Assembly: GCF_014764445.1 (NCBI RefSeq)
Contig: NZ_CP061721.1
Span: 2,604,001-2,668,000 of the forward strand
Origin: Pseudarthrobacter sp. BIM B-2242
GTDB taxonomy: Bacteria > Actinomycetota > Actinomycetes > Actinomycetales > Micrococcaceae
Reading direction: 5' to 3'
DNA length: 64,000 bases
Both the position numbers and the translations under genes were made by a program. Under the pieces are notes generated by a model. That model did no database searches and had not been told where the DNA came from. It saw nothing but the letters and a program-made list of their open reading frames with translations. Below are positions 39,286 to 51,381 of this stretch, one piece after another (positions within the stretch are counted from its first letter, which is position 1; each line of letters opens with the position of its first letter).

Positions 39286-40086
39286 CTAGTGGCTGTCCGC
39301 GTGCAGTGCGCCTTCAATGTAGATGGCAGTCAGCAGCGTGAAGACGTAGGCCTGGAGCGCCATGATCAGCGCTTCCAGCATGTACATGGCGATTGCGCCG
39401 GCGAGCACCAGGACCGAGGCTCCCTTGAGCAGGACGCTCTCCTGCATGATCAGGTACTCGATGCCCGAGCCTGCGATCATCACGATCAGGTGACCGGCCA
39501 GCATGGTGGCAAACAGACGGAGGCTGTGAGTGACCGGGCGGACCAGGAAGTTGGAGATGATCTCGATCGGGATGATCAGCGGAAGGATGTAGACCGGTAC
39601 GCCGGAGGGTACGGTGGCCAGCTTGAAGTACTTCAGGCCGTTCTTCTTGATGCCGATGGCAATCCAGGTCACGTAGACAATGCCGGCAAGGACGTAGGCG
39701 CCACCGACATGCGAGAAGCTCGGGAGCTGCAGCACGGGAATTGCGCCGTAAATGTTGTTTACGAGGATGAAGAAGAAGAGGCTGAACAACAGCGGCACAT
39801 ACTTCATAAAGTCTTTGCCGCCGATAATGTCCTTGGCGATGCTGTTACGCACAAAGCCGTAGGCCATTTCACCAGCGAACTGGAGCTTGCCGGGGACAAG
39901 CTGCTGCTTCCTGGCAGCTAGCAGAAAGAATGTAGCGATAATGACGACCGACATGATCACCAGGAGCATCTGCTTGGAGAATCCGTCTGCCACCCCCCAC
40001 GGCAGGATTGCCGGCAGGTGCATTTCTTCAATTCCAGGAGGAGTGAACTCTCCTGAATCTTGGGCCGGGAGCGCAAGCGCGATCAA
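39286..40086 (-). CDS. atpB: ATP synthase a subunit
   Basis: The Fo channel subunit, 266 residues, with [14 protein letters not shown] containing the essential Arg. TTG 40086 is used as start, with AGAGGA well spaced. The C-terminus is GALHADSH. Confidence 0.95.
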   Translation of the reverse strand: MIALALPAQDSGEFTPPGIEEMHLPAILPWGVADGFSKQMLLVIMSVVIIATFFLLAARKQQLVPGKLQFAGEMAYGFVRNSIAKDIIGGKDFMKYVPLLFSLFFFILVNNIYGAIPVLQLPSFSHVGGAYVLAGIVYVTWIAIGIKKNGLKYFKLATVPSGVPVYILPLIIPIEIISNFLVRPVTHSLRLFATMLAGHLIVMIAGSGIEYLIMQESVLLKGASVLVLAGAIAMYMLEALIMALQAYVFTLLTAIYIEGALHADSH

Positions 40087-40167
40087 CGCGTTTCCTCTCT
40101 GCAGTGTCCATCATTGGGCGTTGGGCAGGGATCGGCGGATTTTCGCTCCGCAGTTCCCCCTGTGAAA

Positions 40168-40506
40168 TTATTTGGCATTAGTGTTTCCATCCGCGGACGG
40201 GCCGCTGTCTGCGCCGCGCTTACCCGTTGAGTTTCTGGAACTGGTAAGGCCGTGCATGTGAGAAAGATAGAAACCTCCGGCAGCTCCAAGCAGAGCGCCT
40301 GCGAGCACGATCCAGCGGGTTCCCCACAGATTATCCAGACCCCACCCTATCAAACTCCAGACGATGATTCCGCCAATTATGTAGCTGAAGACGGCCATGC
40401 CGGCGTTGTATCCGCCGTTGCTGTTTTCGTCCGACACTCCCGGTGTGGAGGGTGTGTTCCTGGACGTGGAAGAGCCGTTGTCCGCGGCTGGTTCCCGATC
40501 AGACAT
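40168..40506 (-). CDS. AtpZ/AtpI-type ATP synthase assembly protein
   Basis: A protein of 112 residues: ~30 disordered, then two membrane helices (~37-56, 63-82) with GWGLDNLWGTRW between. This matches the AtpZ/AtpI family that sits before atpB and helps assembly or ion supply to Fo. ATG 40506 overlaps the upstream gene by 8 bp. Confidence 0.82.
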   Translation of the reverse strand: MSDREPAADNGSSTSRNTPSTPGVSDENSNGGYNAGMAVFSYIIGGIIVWSLIGWGLDNLWGTRWIVLAGALLGAAGGFYLSHMHGLTSSRNSTGKRGADSGPSADGNTNAK

Positions 40507-40981
40507 CGTTCGGCTCCTTAGGCTCGGGGTCGTTGTAAATCTGCAGGCGTGCCTTGCTGAAGCCGTAGATTTCGGCGGCCTGCCAGAAGACAACGGTGGC
40601 AACGGCACCAATCAGGAACCATCGTCCGTGAAGCCAGGCAGGTGCCCCGATCACGAAAAGGACCACCCCGAAACCGACAACTTTGACGAAATAGGTCGCC
40701 ACAAACATTCCGATTGCACCGGAGGGGTTATTGCGCCCCATGAAGTGGCCAACCAGAAGGCTGATGGCAAAGAAGGCCATCACCAGGAGGCCACCCAGGG
40801 AACTGGACAGGACGCCGTCGGTCCCGTTCAGGATGGCAGCCGGAATGCCCGCCAGGATGATTGCGCCCGCACCGGCAGCTGAACTGATGGCGAGGAGGCG
40901 AAGCCACAGGGACCGGGCGGGTCTTGGGTCCCCAACGGATCCGTTCCCGGACGCATGTCCGGAGTCGGCGTTGGAGGTCAT
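40499..40981 (-). CDS. AtpI-like four-helix membrane protein
   Basis: A 160-residue protein with four hydrophobic helices (~26-50, 58-80, 92-112, 118-138) at the head of the atp operon. It is similar in layout to ATP synthase subunit I, which helps c-ring assembly. No catalytic motif. Together with the next gene it may do the AtpI/AtpZ job. Confidence 0.75.
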   Translation of the reverse strand: MTSNADSGHASGNGSVGDPRPARSLWLRLLAISSAAGAGAIILAGIPAAILNGTDGVLSSSLGGLLVMAFFAISLLVGHFMGRNNPSGAIGMFVATYFVKVVGFGVVLFVIGAPAWLHGRWFLIGAVATVVFWQAAEIYGFSKARLQIYNDPEPKEPNDV

Positions 40982-41016
40982 AAGATCCCAATCGTCGGCG
41001 CCCTGGGGCTGGGTGG

Positions 41017-41038
41017 AGGGGCAGCTGTGGCTGCCCCT
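41017..41038 (-). terminator. Hairpin between wecA and the atp operon
   Basis: AGGGGCAGC/GCTGCCCCT with a 4-nt loop, a perfect 9-bp stem between wecA and the atp genes. There is no T-run on the minus strand, so it may be a weak terminator or a processing site. Confidence 0.5.
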
Positions 41039-41074
41039 AAATTCTACACGAGATAGAAATGAATCCGGACACGG

Positions 41075-42187
41075 TTACGCAGCCGTGTTCTCGCTGTCCC
41101 GGCGCAAGTAGGGCCAGGCGGTTACCAGGCCCATCACCAGGGTGGCGAAGAGGTCCACCGCCAGCACGTACTGCCACGGGAACACCGCGAAAGCAAGGCC
41201 GCCGAAGGAGAGTACGGCCGTCCACAGGTACATGAGGATCACGGCAGTCCGGTGCGAATAGCCGATGTCCAGCAGCTTGTGGTGGAGATGGCCCCTGTCG
41301 GCGGACCACGGGGAACGTCCCCGTGCCGTCCTGCGGACAACGGCGAGCCCGAGGTCCAGCAAGGGCAGGAAGAGGACAGCGAACGGCAGCAGGATGGGAA
41401 TGACGGTGGAAATACCGTTGGCGCGGTCGTACAGTCCCGAGGTGATTTGGCCCGTGGAGACGATACCGGCTGCGGCGAACAGCAGTCCGATGAGCATGGC
41501 GCCGGAATCGCCCATAAAGATCTTTGACGGGAACCAATTGTGCGGCAGGAACCCGATGCAACTGCCCACCACCACGGCTGTGAGGAGGGTGGCAAGGTCC
41601 GAATAGTCCAGCAGGACGGCGTTCCGGTGCACCCAGTAGGCGGTAAAGAAGAACGCGGTTCCGCCGATGATCGCCACGCCGGCGGCCAGTCCGTCCAGGC
41701 CGTCAATGAAGTTGAAGGCGTTCATGGTGGTGACAATCAGTCCGGCTGTCAGCACAATCCGGACCATTTCGTTCTCAAGGACAATCGGTTCCGGAACCCA
41801 CGGGACGATTGTCATCCGAACGCCCCAGACGGCAACCACCAGTGCTGCAGCGCTCTGGCCAATCAGTTTCACCCACCAGCGGATGTCCAGGAGGTCATCC
41901 ATGACGCCCACCAGCACAATCACCGAGGCGCCGGCCAGAACACCCCAGGGCGAGAAGTTGTTCCGGTAGATGTCTTTGACGAAGAAGGACTGGCTGGCCA
42001 CGATCAATGCCACCAGCACGCCAAGGAAGATCGCCACACCGCCCAGCCGCGAGACGGGTATCGAATGCATGTCACGGCTGCGGATGGGCATATGGAGTTC
42101 CAGCCGGTTGCCCACAACGCGGGCACCCCAGGTGGCCCCATAGGACACGACGGCGGCCGTCAGCCCCATGAGCAGGTACATGATCAT
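41075..42187 (-). CDS. wecA: Undecaprenyl-phosphate GlcNAc-1-phosphate transferase (WecA/TagO family)
   Basis: Transfers GlcNAc-1-P to undecaprenyl phosphate, the first step of wall teichoic acid or wall glycan synthesis. The 370-residue, ~10-helix protein has VGVMDDLLDIRW, NAFNFIDGLDGLAAG and DRGHLHHKLLDIG. It overlaps the preceding glycosyltransferase as ATGA and is followed by the atp operon, an order conserved in actinobacteria. Confidence 0.95.
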   Translation of the reverse strand: MIMYLLMGLTAAVVSYGATWGARVVGNRLELHMPIRSRDMHSIPVSRLGGVAIFLGVLVALIVASQSFFVKDIYRNNFSPWGVLAGASVIVLVGVMDDLLDIRWWVKLIGQSAAALVVAVWGVRMTIVPWVPEPIVLENEMVRIVLTAGLIVTTMNAFNFIDGLDGLAAGVAIIGGTAFFFTAYWVHRNAVLLDYSDLATLLTAVVVGSCIGFLPHNWFPSKIFMGDSGAMLIGLLFAAAGIVSTGQITSGLYDRANGISTVIPILLPFAVLFLPLLDLGLAVVRRTARGRSPWSADRGHLHHKLLDIGYSHRTAVILMYLWTAVLSFGGLAFAVFPWQYVLAVDLFATLVMGLVTAWPYLRRDSENTAA

Positions 42188-43143
42188 GTGACGGGTCCTC
42201 CGGTCAGCCGCACGTCCCGAAGGGGGTAGATCCCGTTGAGGACCTGCTCATTGCTGCGTGGTGCCCTGATGCCGTGGAGGATCCCCCGGAGGAGTCCCTT
42301 GAGGAGGAGTCGCTTGTTCGGCGAGCCGGCGATGGTCCTGCTCCAGTTACGGACGGAGGCGCCTGAGTACAGCACTTTCTCCCAGGGAGTAAGCGCCGAC
42401 GAACGCGTGTAGACCCATAGCTTGTTCCGCACTTCATAGTAGAAACGCGCGCCAGGATCAGCGCCGGCGTCTCCGAATGACTTGGTGTGATGGTTGGCGA
42501 TGGACTTTTCGACCGAGATGGCATTCCGGTGCCGGGAGATCCGGGCCGTGTACTCCAGATCGTCGTTCCAGATGAAATAGTCCGCGATGGGAAGCCCGTG
42601 GCGGCGGATTTGCCCGGCGGCAATCAGGATGCAGACGAACGAGGCCGTCCTGATCTGCACTCCCCCGGCCCGGACTGCGGTCGCACGGTCATCCTCGCTG
42701 GCGCCCAGCCGAGGACGCATCCGGTTCATCGGATGGTCGCGTCCATCGGTCCAGACCACCCTGCTTGCCACAAAGCTTGGTTCGTCCCCGGCTGCTGCGG
42801 CGTAGGCCTGCGACGCAGCGAGAGCCTCCGCGAGTGCTTCGTGCTGCGGTTCCGTGTCGTCATCCATGATCCAGACATAGTCTGCAGCGTGGTCGAGGAC
42901 CGCGCGTTCCATCCCGACGACGAAGCCCCCGGCGCCGCCCAGGTTCTGAGTCAGCCGGATGACGTCCGTGGCGACCGGGCCGTTGTACGCGGCCAGGTAG
43001 TCTGCGGTTCCGTCCGTGGACGCGTTGTCCACAATCACCACTGTGGAGGGCAGGACCGATCCGGAGGTGATCCCGCGGAGGGTGGTCTCGAGTAGCTCCC
43101 GCCGGTTGTATGTGACAACCACGGCGACAACATTCCTGGTCAT
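42184..43143 (-). CDS. Glycosyltransferase family 2
   Basis: A 319-residue GT2 enzyme: VAVVVTYNRRELLE at the N-terminus, DNASTDGTADYL and the DXD-like MDDDTEP. The pattern resembles rhamnosyl/galactofuranosyl transferases of wall glycan synthesis (GlfT/WbbL-like). It lies between WecG-like and WecA, linked by two ATGA overlaps, so it likely extends the same lipid-linked glycan. The sugar cannot be assigned. Confidence 0.9.
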   Translation of the reverse strand: MTRNVVAVVVTYNRRELLETTLRGITSGSVLPSTVVIVDNASTDGTADYLAAYNGPVATDVIRLTQNLGGAGGFVVGMERAVLDHAADYVWIMDDDTEPQHEALAEALAASQAYAAAAGDEPSFVASRVVWTDGRDHPMNRMRPRLGASEDDRATAVRAGGVQIRTASFVCILIAAGQIRRHGLPIADYFIWNDDLEYTARISRHRNAISVEKSIANHHTKSFGDAGADPGARFYYEVRNKLWVYTRSSALTPWEKVLYSGASVRNWSRTIAGSPNKRLLLKGLLRGILHGIRAPRSNEQVLNGIYPLRDVRLTGGPVT

Positions 43144-43913
43144 TTGCTGGCCCCTGTTTCCGTGGGTCGAAATTTCCGGCCGGCCAGGACAGCGGCCAGC
43201 TTCCAGGGCTCAATGAACACGCGTCCAAAAACCCTCTGCGGTGAGAGGATGAGGCGCCATAGCCATTCGAAGCCGAGCCGGCCGAGCCACCGGGGGGCGA
43301 GCCGCTGGTGCCCGGAAATCTGGTCAAGCGCACCGCCCACCGCACCGTAGACGGCGTCGGGAAGCTCATCACGGCGCTGCCACAGGAACGACTCCTGCAG
43401 CGGCATCCCCAGGCCCACCAGCACCAGGTTCGGCCCAAAGGACTGCAGTTCGCCGATCACCGTCCGCTCCCTTGCCGGGCCCCAGTTCTCACCGGCCCAC
43501 CCGCGCACCTCGGCTCCGGGCAGGAGCGCTTCAAGTTTGCGGCACGCCTCGGCGTTACTGTCTGTGTTGGTTCCGACAATGGCCACGCGGTCCAGGCCTG
43601 TCACTGCACCCAGGTGCTTGATCCAGTCGGTCGATCCCACCCGGTAGCTGGAATCGGGGGCGGCTGCATGCAGTTGCCGCTTCCATAGTGCGTAGACGGG
43701 CGCGCCGTCCAGGAGCACGACGTCGGCAGAATCGTAGAGTGCCTTGAACTCGGGAACCGTGTGGTACAGGTAGCAGCTGTGCAGATTGTGGCCGACGATG
43801 GTGCGCCGGCCCCCTGCTGCGATCAGGTGGCTCAGGACCTCGGCCATGCCGTGCTCATGCACGGCAGTGACATCGACGTCCAGGACCCTTAGTCGGTCGC
43901 GGCCAACGATCAT
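43140..43913 (-). CDS. WecG/TagA/CpsF family glycosyltransferase (GT26)
   Basis: A 257-residue GT26 enzyme. The family motifs are LLDGAPVYALWKRQ, GLGMPLQESFLW and GHQRLAPRWLGRLGFEWLWRL. These enzymes add ManNAc(A) to the lipid-linked GlcNAc made by WecA/TagO, consistent with the neighbouring wecA. ATGA overlap with the upstream sua5-like gene and GGAGG before the ATG. Confidence 0.9.
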   Translation of the reverse strand: MIVGRDRLRVLDVDVTAVHEHGMAEVLSHLIAAGGRRTIVGHNLHSCYLYHTVPEFKALYDSADVVLLDGAPVYALWKRQLHAAAPDSSYRVGSTDWIKHLGAVTGLDRVAIVGTNTDSNAEACRKLEALLPGAEVRGWAGENWGPARERTVIGELQSFGPNLVLVGLGMPLQESFLWQRRDELPDAVYGAVGGALDQISGHQRLAPRWLGRLGFEWLWRLILSPQRVFGRVFIEPWKLAAVLAGRKFRPTETGASK

Positions 43914-44716
43914 GCCTCCGGATCCTTTTCGGCGGGCGCTGCGGTTGTCCGCACGTCCGGTGTGCCGTGGTCAGCCGCCGCAGGTTCAGCCTCCGAGGGC
44001 GCCGCTGGCGCGGCGGGAGCAGCTGGCACAGCCTCGTCCGGTTCAGCCATGGGAATTTCGCCCAGGCCCAGGACGCCGGGAACATGCTCACGGAGCCGGT
44101 CAAGGGACACTGCGCCGTTGCGCACCACCCGGAGGACGGGTCCGGTGGCGTCCACGATGGTGGAAGCCACCGCCTCGGTTCCTTCGAGCGGCCTGAAGCC
44201 TCCCTCAAGATAGACCTCCACCGACTCAGCGAGCTGGGCGCGTGCTTCAGCTGCGGTCTGCGCGGGTGCCTGGCCTGTCCGGTTGGCGGAGGATACCGCC
44301 AGCGGGCCTGTCAGGGTCAGGAGTTCCTGCGCCACCTCGTCGGCGGGCATACGCAGGGCTACCGTGCCCTGGGTGTCGCCGAGGTCCCAGTCAAGGGAGG
44401 GCTGCGCGTGCAGAATCAGGGTCAGGCCGCCTGGCCAGAACGCTTCGGCCAGCTTGCGGGCGTCAGCGGAAACATCCGTGGCCAGTCCGTCCAGGGCGTT
44501 GATCCGGGGAATGAGCACGGGCGGCGGCATGGCGCGGCTGCGCCCTTTGGAAACCAGGAGCATGGTGACTGCCTGCGGAGAGAAGGCGTCGGCTGCGATC
44601 CCGTACACAGTGTCGGTGGGGAAGACCACACACTTTTTTTCGCTGATGGCACGCTGGGCATGTTCCAGACCCAGGGCGCGCTGATCCTCTGACGTGCAGT
44701 TGTAGGTTGTGGTCAC
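43910..44716 (-). CDS. L-threonylcarbamoyladenylate synthase (Sua5/YciO/YrdC)
   Basis: Makes threonylcarbamoyl-AMP for the t6A modification of tRNAs. The 268-residue product has FPTDTVYGIAADAF, a KGRSRAMPPPVL loop and SSANRTGQAPAQTA, followed by a Pro/Ala/Glu-rich disordered tail of ~50 residues that is not part of the domain. A GTG start at 44716, 16 bp after prmC. Confidence 0.92.
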   Translation of the reverse strand: MTTTYNCTSEDQRALGLEHAQRAISEKKCVVFPTDTVYGIAADAFSPQAVTMLLVSKGRSRAMPPPVLIPRINALDGLATDVSADARKLAEAFWPGGLTLILHAQPSLDWDLGDTQGTVALRMPADEVAQELLTLTGPLAVSSANRTGQAPAQTAAEARAQLAESVEVYLEGGFRPLEGTEAVASTIVDATGPVLRVVRNGAVSLDRLREHVPGVLGLGEIPMAEPDEAVPAAPAAPAAPSEAEPAAADHGTPDVRTTAAPAEKDPEA

Positions 44717-44731
44717 TGGCCTATTCTTTCA

Positions 44732-45601
44732 TCAGTCGTGGCGCGGACCGGCAAACACGGCGCTGGTGGCGCGTTCCTTGCCGTTGAGGTCCAGGTGCGT
44801 GGTGATCCCGGTCCAGGCACCGCTGCGCTTCATCATTGCGGCGATCCAGGCCGCCTGGACTTCGGCGTGTTCCATCACGAAGTAGCCGCCGGGAACCAGA
44901 AGCCGCGCTGCCGAGGCGGCCGCCGCCGTCGGAAGTTCCATGCCGTCCGCTCCCCCGCCGTACAGGGCTTCGGGAGGATCGTGGAGGGCCACTTCAGGTT
45001 CGTTTGGAATGGCTTCGGCGGGAATGTAGGGCGGGTTGGACACTACGACGTCGAAGGTTCCGTTGAGCTCCGGCAGCGCGTTGCGGAGGTCCCCCAGGGT
45101 GAGCCTGACGCCAAGCGGGGCCAGGTTTTTCTCCGCCCATGCGTGCGCGAAGGTGCTGTACTCCACGGCATGGACCTCGGCGCCGGGCACCTCATGGGCG
45201 ATCGAGCCGGCAATCGCGCCCGAACCGGTCCCCAGGTCAACAATCCGCGGATGCGCCATGCCCTTCACGTGGTCAATGACCAGCTGGACCACCGATTCCG
45301 TTTCAGGACGCGGGATAAAAACCCCGGGGCCCACTGCGAGCTCAAGATACCTGAAGTGGGCCACGCCGGTGATGTGCTGCAGCGGGATCCGCCGTGCCCG
45401 TTCGGCCACAAGTTCGGCGTAGCCCTCCGGTGCAGGGGAATCCCCCAGCATCATGGCGCGGAGCCGGCCGAGCCCCACCCCCAGCAGATGCTCGGCCAGC
45501 AGCTCGGCATCGACGCGGGGACTGGGCACGCCGGCGTCCCGAAGGATCACTGTGGCTTCGCTGATGGCAGCCGCGAGCGACTGTTCCGACCCAGGTGTCA
45601 T
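44732..45601 (-). CDS. prmC: Peptide chain release factor N5-glutamine methyltransferase
   Basis: Methylates the GGQ glutamine of release factors. The 289-residue SAM enzyme has VDLGTGSGAIA, and the substrate-binding VVSNPPYIP. It directly follows prfA, whose product is its substrate. ATG 45601 has TATAAT only 1 nt upstream, too close for a leaderless start, and a weak GGAAG. Confidence 0.95.
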   Translation of the reverse strand: MTPGSEQSLAAAISEATVILRDAGVPSPRVDAELLAEHLLGVGLGRLRAMMLGDSPAPEGYAELVAERARRIPLQHITGVAHFRYLELAVGPGVFIPRPETESVVQLVIDHVKGMAHPRIVDLGTGSGAIAGSIAHEVPGAEVHAVEYSTFAHAWAEKNLAPLGVRLTLGDLRNALPELNGTFDVVVSNPPYIPAEAIPNEPEVALHDPPEALYGGGADGMELPTAAAASAARLLVPGGYFVMEHAEVQAAWIAAMMKRSGAWTGITTHLDLNGKERATSAVFAGPRHD

Positions 45602-45625
45602 GATTATAAGGCTTCCGGCAGCTTG

Positions 45626-46699
45626 CTATTCGCCGATGGCGTCCAGGCGGGCCTGTTCGTCCATCTCGATGGCGGACTGGATGACCGGCTCGAGGTCGCC
45701 GTTCATGACCTGATCCAGGTTGTACGCCTTGTAGCCGGTGCGGTGGTCTGCGATCCGGTTTTCCGGGTAGTTGTAGGTGCGGATGCGCTCTGAACGGTCC
45801 ATGGTGCGGATCTGCGACTTGCGCTGGGCCGAGTTCTCGGCGTCGATCTGCTCCTGCTGGTGCGCCAGAATACGGGCCCGAAGCACACGCATGCCGGCCT
45901 CGCGGTTCTGGAGCTGCGACTTTTCGTTCTGCATCGCCACCACAATCCCGGTAGGCAGGTGGGTGATGCGGACGGCGGAGTCAGTGGTGTTCACGGACTG
46001 TCCGCCGGGGCCGGAGGACCTGTAGACGTCGATCTTGAGGTCGTTCTGGTTGATTTCAAGCTCTTCAGGCTCGTCCACTTCGGGCAGCACCAGCACGCCG
46101 GCCGCAGAAGTGTGGATGCGTCCCTGCGATTCGGTCACGGGGACACGCTGGACGCGGTGCACTCCGCCCTCGAACTTCAGGCGCGCATAAACGCCCTCGG
46201 CAGGATCGTTGGAGCTCCCCTTGACGGCCATCTGGACGTCCTTGTAGCCGCCCAGGTCAGACTCGGTGGCGGAGATCAGTTCGGTCTTCCAACCGCGTGA
46301 TTCGGCGTAGCGGGTGTACATCCGCAGGAGGTCGCCGGCGAACAGCGCAGCTTCGTCGCCGCCTTCGCCGCCCTTGACCTCAAGGATCACGTTGCGGGCG
46401 TCGTCAGGGTCGCGCGGAATCAGCAGGCGGCGCAGTTTGGCCGAAGCAGCCTCCATGGCCTCTTCCAGCTCAGGCACCTCGGCAGCAAACTCAGGGTCCT
46501 CGGCAGCCATCTCTTTGGCCGCGGCAAGGTCATCCCGGAGGGCCTCCCACTTGTGATAAGCCTCCACAATGCCGTTCAGCTGCGCAGACCGCCGCCCCAG
46601 CTTCCGGGCCAGCCGCTGATCAGCGTAAACAGCAGGATCCCCCAGCTGCGCCTGGATAGCATCATGCTCATCAAGCAGGCCCTGTACGGACTCAAACAT
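45626..46699 (-). CDS. prfA: Peptide chain release factor 1
   Basis: Recognises UAA/UAG and releases the peptide. The 357-residue product has the codon-recognition PVT region ([13 protein letters not shown]) and the catalytic GGQ in [20 protein letters not shown] 46699 has AGAGG at 8 nt; a TTG two codons upstream is too close to that site. Its partner prmC follows. Confidence 0.96.
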   Translation of the reverse strand: MFESVQGLLDEHDAIQAQLGDPAVYADQRLARKLGRRSAQLNGIVEAYHKWEALRDDLAAAKEMAAEDPEFAAEVPELEEAMEAASAKLRRLLIPRDPDDARNVILEVKGGEGGDEAALFAGDLLRMYTRYAESRGWKTELISATESDLGGYKDVQMAVKGSSNDPAEGVYARLKFEGGVHRVQRVPVTESQGRIHTSAAGVLVLPEVDEPEELEINQNDLKIDVYRSSGPGGQSVNTTDSAVRITHLPTGIVVAMQNEKSQLQNREAGMRVLRARILAHQQEQIDAENSAQRKSQIRTMDRSERIRTYNYPENRIADHRTGYKAYNLDQVMNGDLEPVIQSAIEMDEQARLDAIGE

Positions 46700-46754
46700 T
46701 TTCAAAACCTCTTTCGACTCTTACAAGTCTAGTTTCGTGGGACTTAACGACGAA

Positions 46755-46798
46755 CCGCCCAAAGCATGCCGACCACAGGGTCGGCATGCTTTGAGCGG
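46755..46798 (-). terminator. Hairpin between rho and prfA
   Basis: A near-perfect 20-bp stem with AAAGCATGCCGACC/GGTCGGCATGCTTT as its core (46761-46792) and a 4-nt loop, but only a short T tail. It probably ends or attenuates rho mRNA. Confidence 0.75.
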
Positions 46799-46807
46799 TG
46801 AGCACAG

Positions 46808-48997
<2,190 letters not shown>

Positions 48998-49297
48998 GAA
49001 GGATCCTTCCCCCTCGACGGCGTCCAGACTGGGAGCTGGACGCGATGATTTGATCTGGGCTGCAGTTCAGATCTGCAGCCGGGAGTTTCGGCCTTGCCGG
49101 TTGGATTTCGGCCAGCAGGGCCGGATACTGATTCACCTCACGCACCGAAATAATGGCGGAACGCTGGACTGACGGTTCAGGGGCAGACACTTCATGCTGC
49201 AGATTCCTGCGACAGACCAAGCAGGTGACACCGGAAAATATTGCGCAGTAGGAGATCAGGTAACAACTGAATGCAGCTGCTGATCAGATAGGCGGAA
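48998..49297 (-). promoter_or_regulatory. Rho leader and promoter region
   Basis: A 300-bp gene-free stretch between thrB and rho. A possible promoter is -35 TTGTTA (49261-49266) and -10 CAATAT (49238-49243), with exactly 17 bp between them. That would give a leader of about 230 nt before the rho GTG, matching the long leaders through which Rho often controls its own synthesis. No riboswitch was recognised. Confidence 0.4.
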
Positions 49298-50272
49298 TTA
49301 CCGCCGGTGCAAGTCCACCTTAGCACCTTCGACGTCCACTGCCAGCTTCAGCACGCGCCAACCGATATCCGGAGTGCTGGCTGCCGTGAACGAGTCGATC
49401 AGGGCGAGGATTTCCGTCGCCTCGGCTTCGCCGTTGGCCAGTGCCAGCACGGTGGGGCCGGCGCCCGAAACCACGGCCGCGTGGCCGGCGCTGCGCAATT
49501 CCCGGATGAGGGCCGCGCTGGGGCGCATGGCCTCGGCACGGTAGCTCTGGTGGAGGTAGTCCTCGGTGCCGGCAAGCAGGAATTCCGGCTTCTGCGTCAG
49601 CGCGTGGATCAGCAGTGCCGCACGCCCGGAGTTCATCGCTGCAGCATGGTGGCCCACAGATGCCGGCAGCAGGGCCCGCGCCGCTTCCGTGGACAATTCA
49701 TAGTCCGGAACCGCCACGATGGGGATGACGGAATCAACCACCGTGGCGCACGTGCTCCTGTACTGGTCACTGTCCTGCCATGACAGCGCCAGTCCGCCGA
49801 AAATCGCGGGCGCGACGTTGTCCGGGTGGCCTTCCATCTCGCTGGTCAGCTGCAGGATCCAGTCCCGCCCGCGCTGGCCGTCGGCAGGGACCATCGCGTT
49901 GGCGGCAGACACCGCCGCTACGACGGCCGATGCCGAGGAGCCCAGGCCGCGGCCGTGGGGGTTGACGTTCGTAGCAGTGATTTTCAGCCCGCCGTGCCGG
50001 TAACCCAGCCGCGCGAAAGCCGCGTCCATGGCCCGTACCACGAGGTGGCTGGCGTCGCGGGGCAGGCTGTCCGCGCCCTCGCCGCTGAGCTCGAACAGGA
50101 GCTCGTCGGTTTCGAGGCTTTCCACCGTCAGGGTGTCATGCAGTGCAAGGGCGAGGCCCAGGCTGTCATATCCCGGACCGAGATTGGCGCTCGTGGCGGG
50201 GACCCTGACGGTGACCCGTTGTCCTGCCTCGATGAGGGGCAGGACAACGGTGTCAGGCGCGGTGGTTTTCAA
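49298..50272 (-). CDS. thrB: Homoserine kinase
   Basis: Phosphorylates homoserine for threonine synthesis. A GHMP kinase with VRVPATSANLGPGYDSLG and the ATP loop PHGRGLGSSASAV. I use TTG 50272 (324 residues) because it lies 2 nt after the thrC stop with GGAAG upstream; the upstream frame is inside thrC. Last gene of the argS-lysA-hom-thrC-thrB run. Confidence 0.94.
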   Translation of the reverse strand: MKTTAPDTVVLPLIEAGQRVTVRVPATSANLGPGYDSLGLALALHDTLTVESLETDELLFELSGEGADSLPRDASHLVVRAMDAAFARLGYRHGGLKITATNVNPHGRGLGSSASAVVAAVSAANAMVPADGQRGRDWILQLTSEMEGHPDNVAPAIFGGLALSWQDSDQYRSTCATVVDSVIPIVAVPDYELSTEAARALLPASVGHHAAAMNSGRAALLIHALTQKPEFLLAGTEDYLHQSYRAEAMRPSAALIRELRSAGHAAVVSGAGPTVLALANGEAEATEILALIDSFTAASTPDIGWRVLKLAVDVEGAKVDLHRR

Positions 50273-50274
50273 GG

Positions 50275-51381
50275 CTACTTTTCTTCCAGTCCCAGCTCGG
50301 CTGCAACGGTGACAACGTCGTTGGAGACCTTGACGGGCTGCACTTCGCTGCCGTCTTCGGTGCGCAGGGCCCACTGGGGGTCCTTCAGGCCGTGGCCCGT
50401 GACGGTGATGACGATGGTCTTACCGGACGGCACTTCCCCTGCGGCATGCTTCTTCAGGAGGCCGGCCACACCGGCGGCGGAGCCCGGCTCCACAAAAACA
50501 CCCTCGCGGGCGGACAGCCAGCGGTGCGCGTCCAGGATCTGCTCGTCCGTCACGGCGTCGATAAATCCGCCTGACTCATCGCGGGCGGCAATGGCGCCGT
50601 CCCAGGATGCGGGGTTGCCGATCCGGATGGCGGTGGCGATGGTGTCAGGTTCCGTAATCGGGTGCCCGGCAACGAACGGCGCTGCACCGGCGGCCTGGAA
50701 GCCCCACATCTGCGGGGTTTTGGTTGACACGGCAGGAAGGGTTCCGGCCGTTGCCGACTCGAACGGCGCCGAGTACTCCTTGTAGCCCTTCCAGTACGCC
50801 GTGATGTTTCCCGCGTTGCCTACGGGCAGGACGTGGATGTCGGGAGCGTCGCCGAGCGAGTCCACGATCTCGAAGGCGCCGGTCTTCTGGCCCTGGATAC
50901 GGGCAGGGTTGACGGAGTTGACCAGGAACACCGGGTAGGACTCCCCCAGCTTCCGTGCGATGTCCAGGCAATTGTCGAAGTTGCCGTCCACCTGAAGCAG
51001 CGTGGCGCCGTGCGCGATCGCCTGGCTCAGCTTGCCCATGGAGATCTTGCCTTCGGGAACCAGCACGGCGCATTTCAGGCCGGCAGCGGTGGCGTAGGCA
51101 GCCGCAGAAGCAGAGGTGTTGCCGGTGGAGGCGCAGACAACCGCCTTGGCACCGGACTCAACGGCGGCGGTCATGGCCATGGTCATGCCGCGGTCCTTGA
51201 ACGAACCGGTGGGGTTCATCCCTTCGACCTTCAGGTACACGGTGGAACCGGTCAGTTCGGAGAGCTTCTGTGCGTGCACCAGCGGTGTGCCGCCCTCGCC
51301 CAGGGTGATCACCCGGGTGGATTCCGTCACGGGCAGACGGTCAGCGTATTCGCGGATAACGCCGCGCCATTGGTGAGCCAC
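50275..51381 (-). CDS. thrC: Threonine synthase
   Basis: Converts phosphohomoserine to threonine. A PLP fold type II enzyme, 368 residues, with the PLP lysine in TGSFKDRGM and the phosphate cup [14 protein letters not shown]. The ATG start is directly after the hom stop. Confidence 0.96.
   Translation of the reverse strand: MAHQWRGVIREYADRLPVTESTRVITLGEGGTPLVHAQKLSELTGSTVYLKVEGMNPTGSFKDRGMTMAMTAAVESGAKAVVCASTGNTSASAAAYATAAGLKCAVLVPEGKISMGKLSQAIAHGATLLQVDGNFDNCLDIARKLGESYPVFLVNSVNPARIQGQKTGAFEIVDSLGDAPDIHVLPVGNAGNITAYWKGYKEYSAPFESATAGTLPAVSTKTPQMWGFQAAGAAPFVAGHPITEPDTIATAIRIGNPASWDGAIAARDESGGFIDAVTDEQILDAHRWLSAREGVFVEPGSAAGVAGLLKKHAAGEVPSGKTIVITVTGHGLKDPQWALRTEDGSEVQPVKVSNDVVTVAAELGLEEK

Noticed and set aside
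40083..40289. 68-codon minus-strand frame between atpB and the AtpZ-like gene
   Set aside because: It overlaps both real genes, has no family similarity and no ribosome site.
45599..45608. Leaderless promoter for prmC (TATAAT beside the ATG)
   Set aside because: The box lies only 1 nt before the ATG, so transcription would start inside the coding region.
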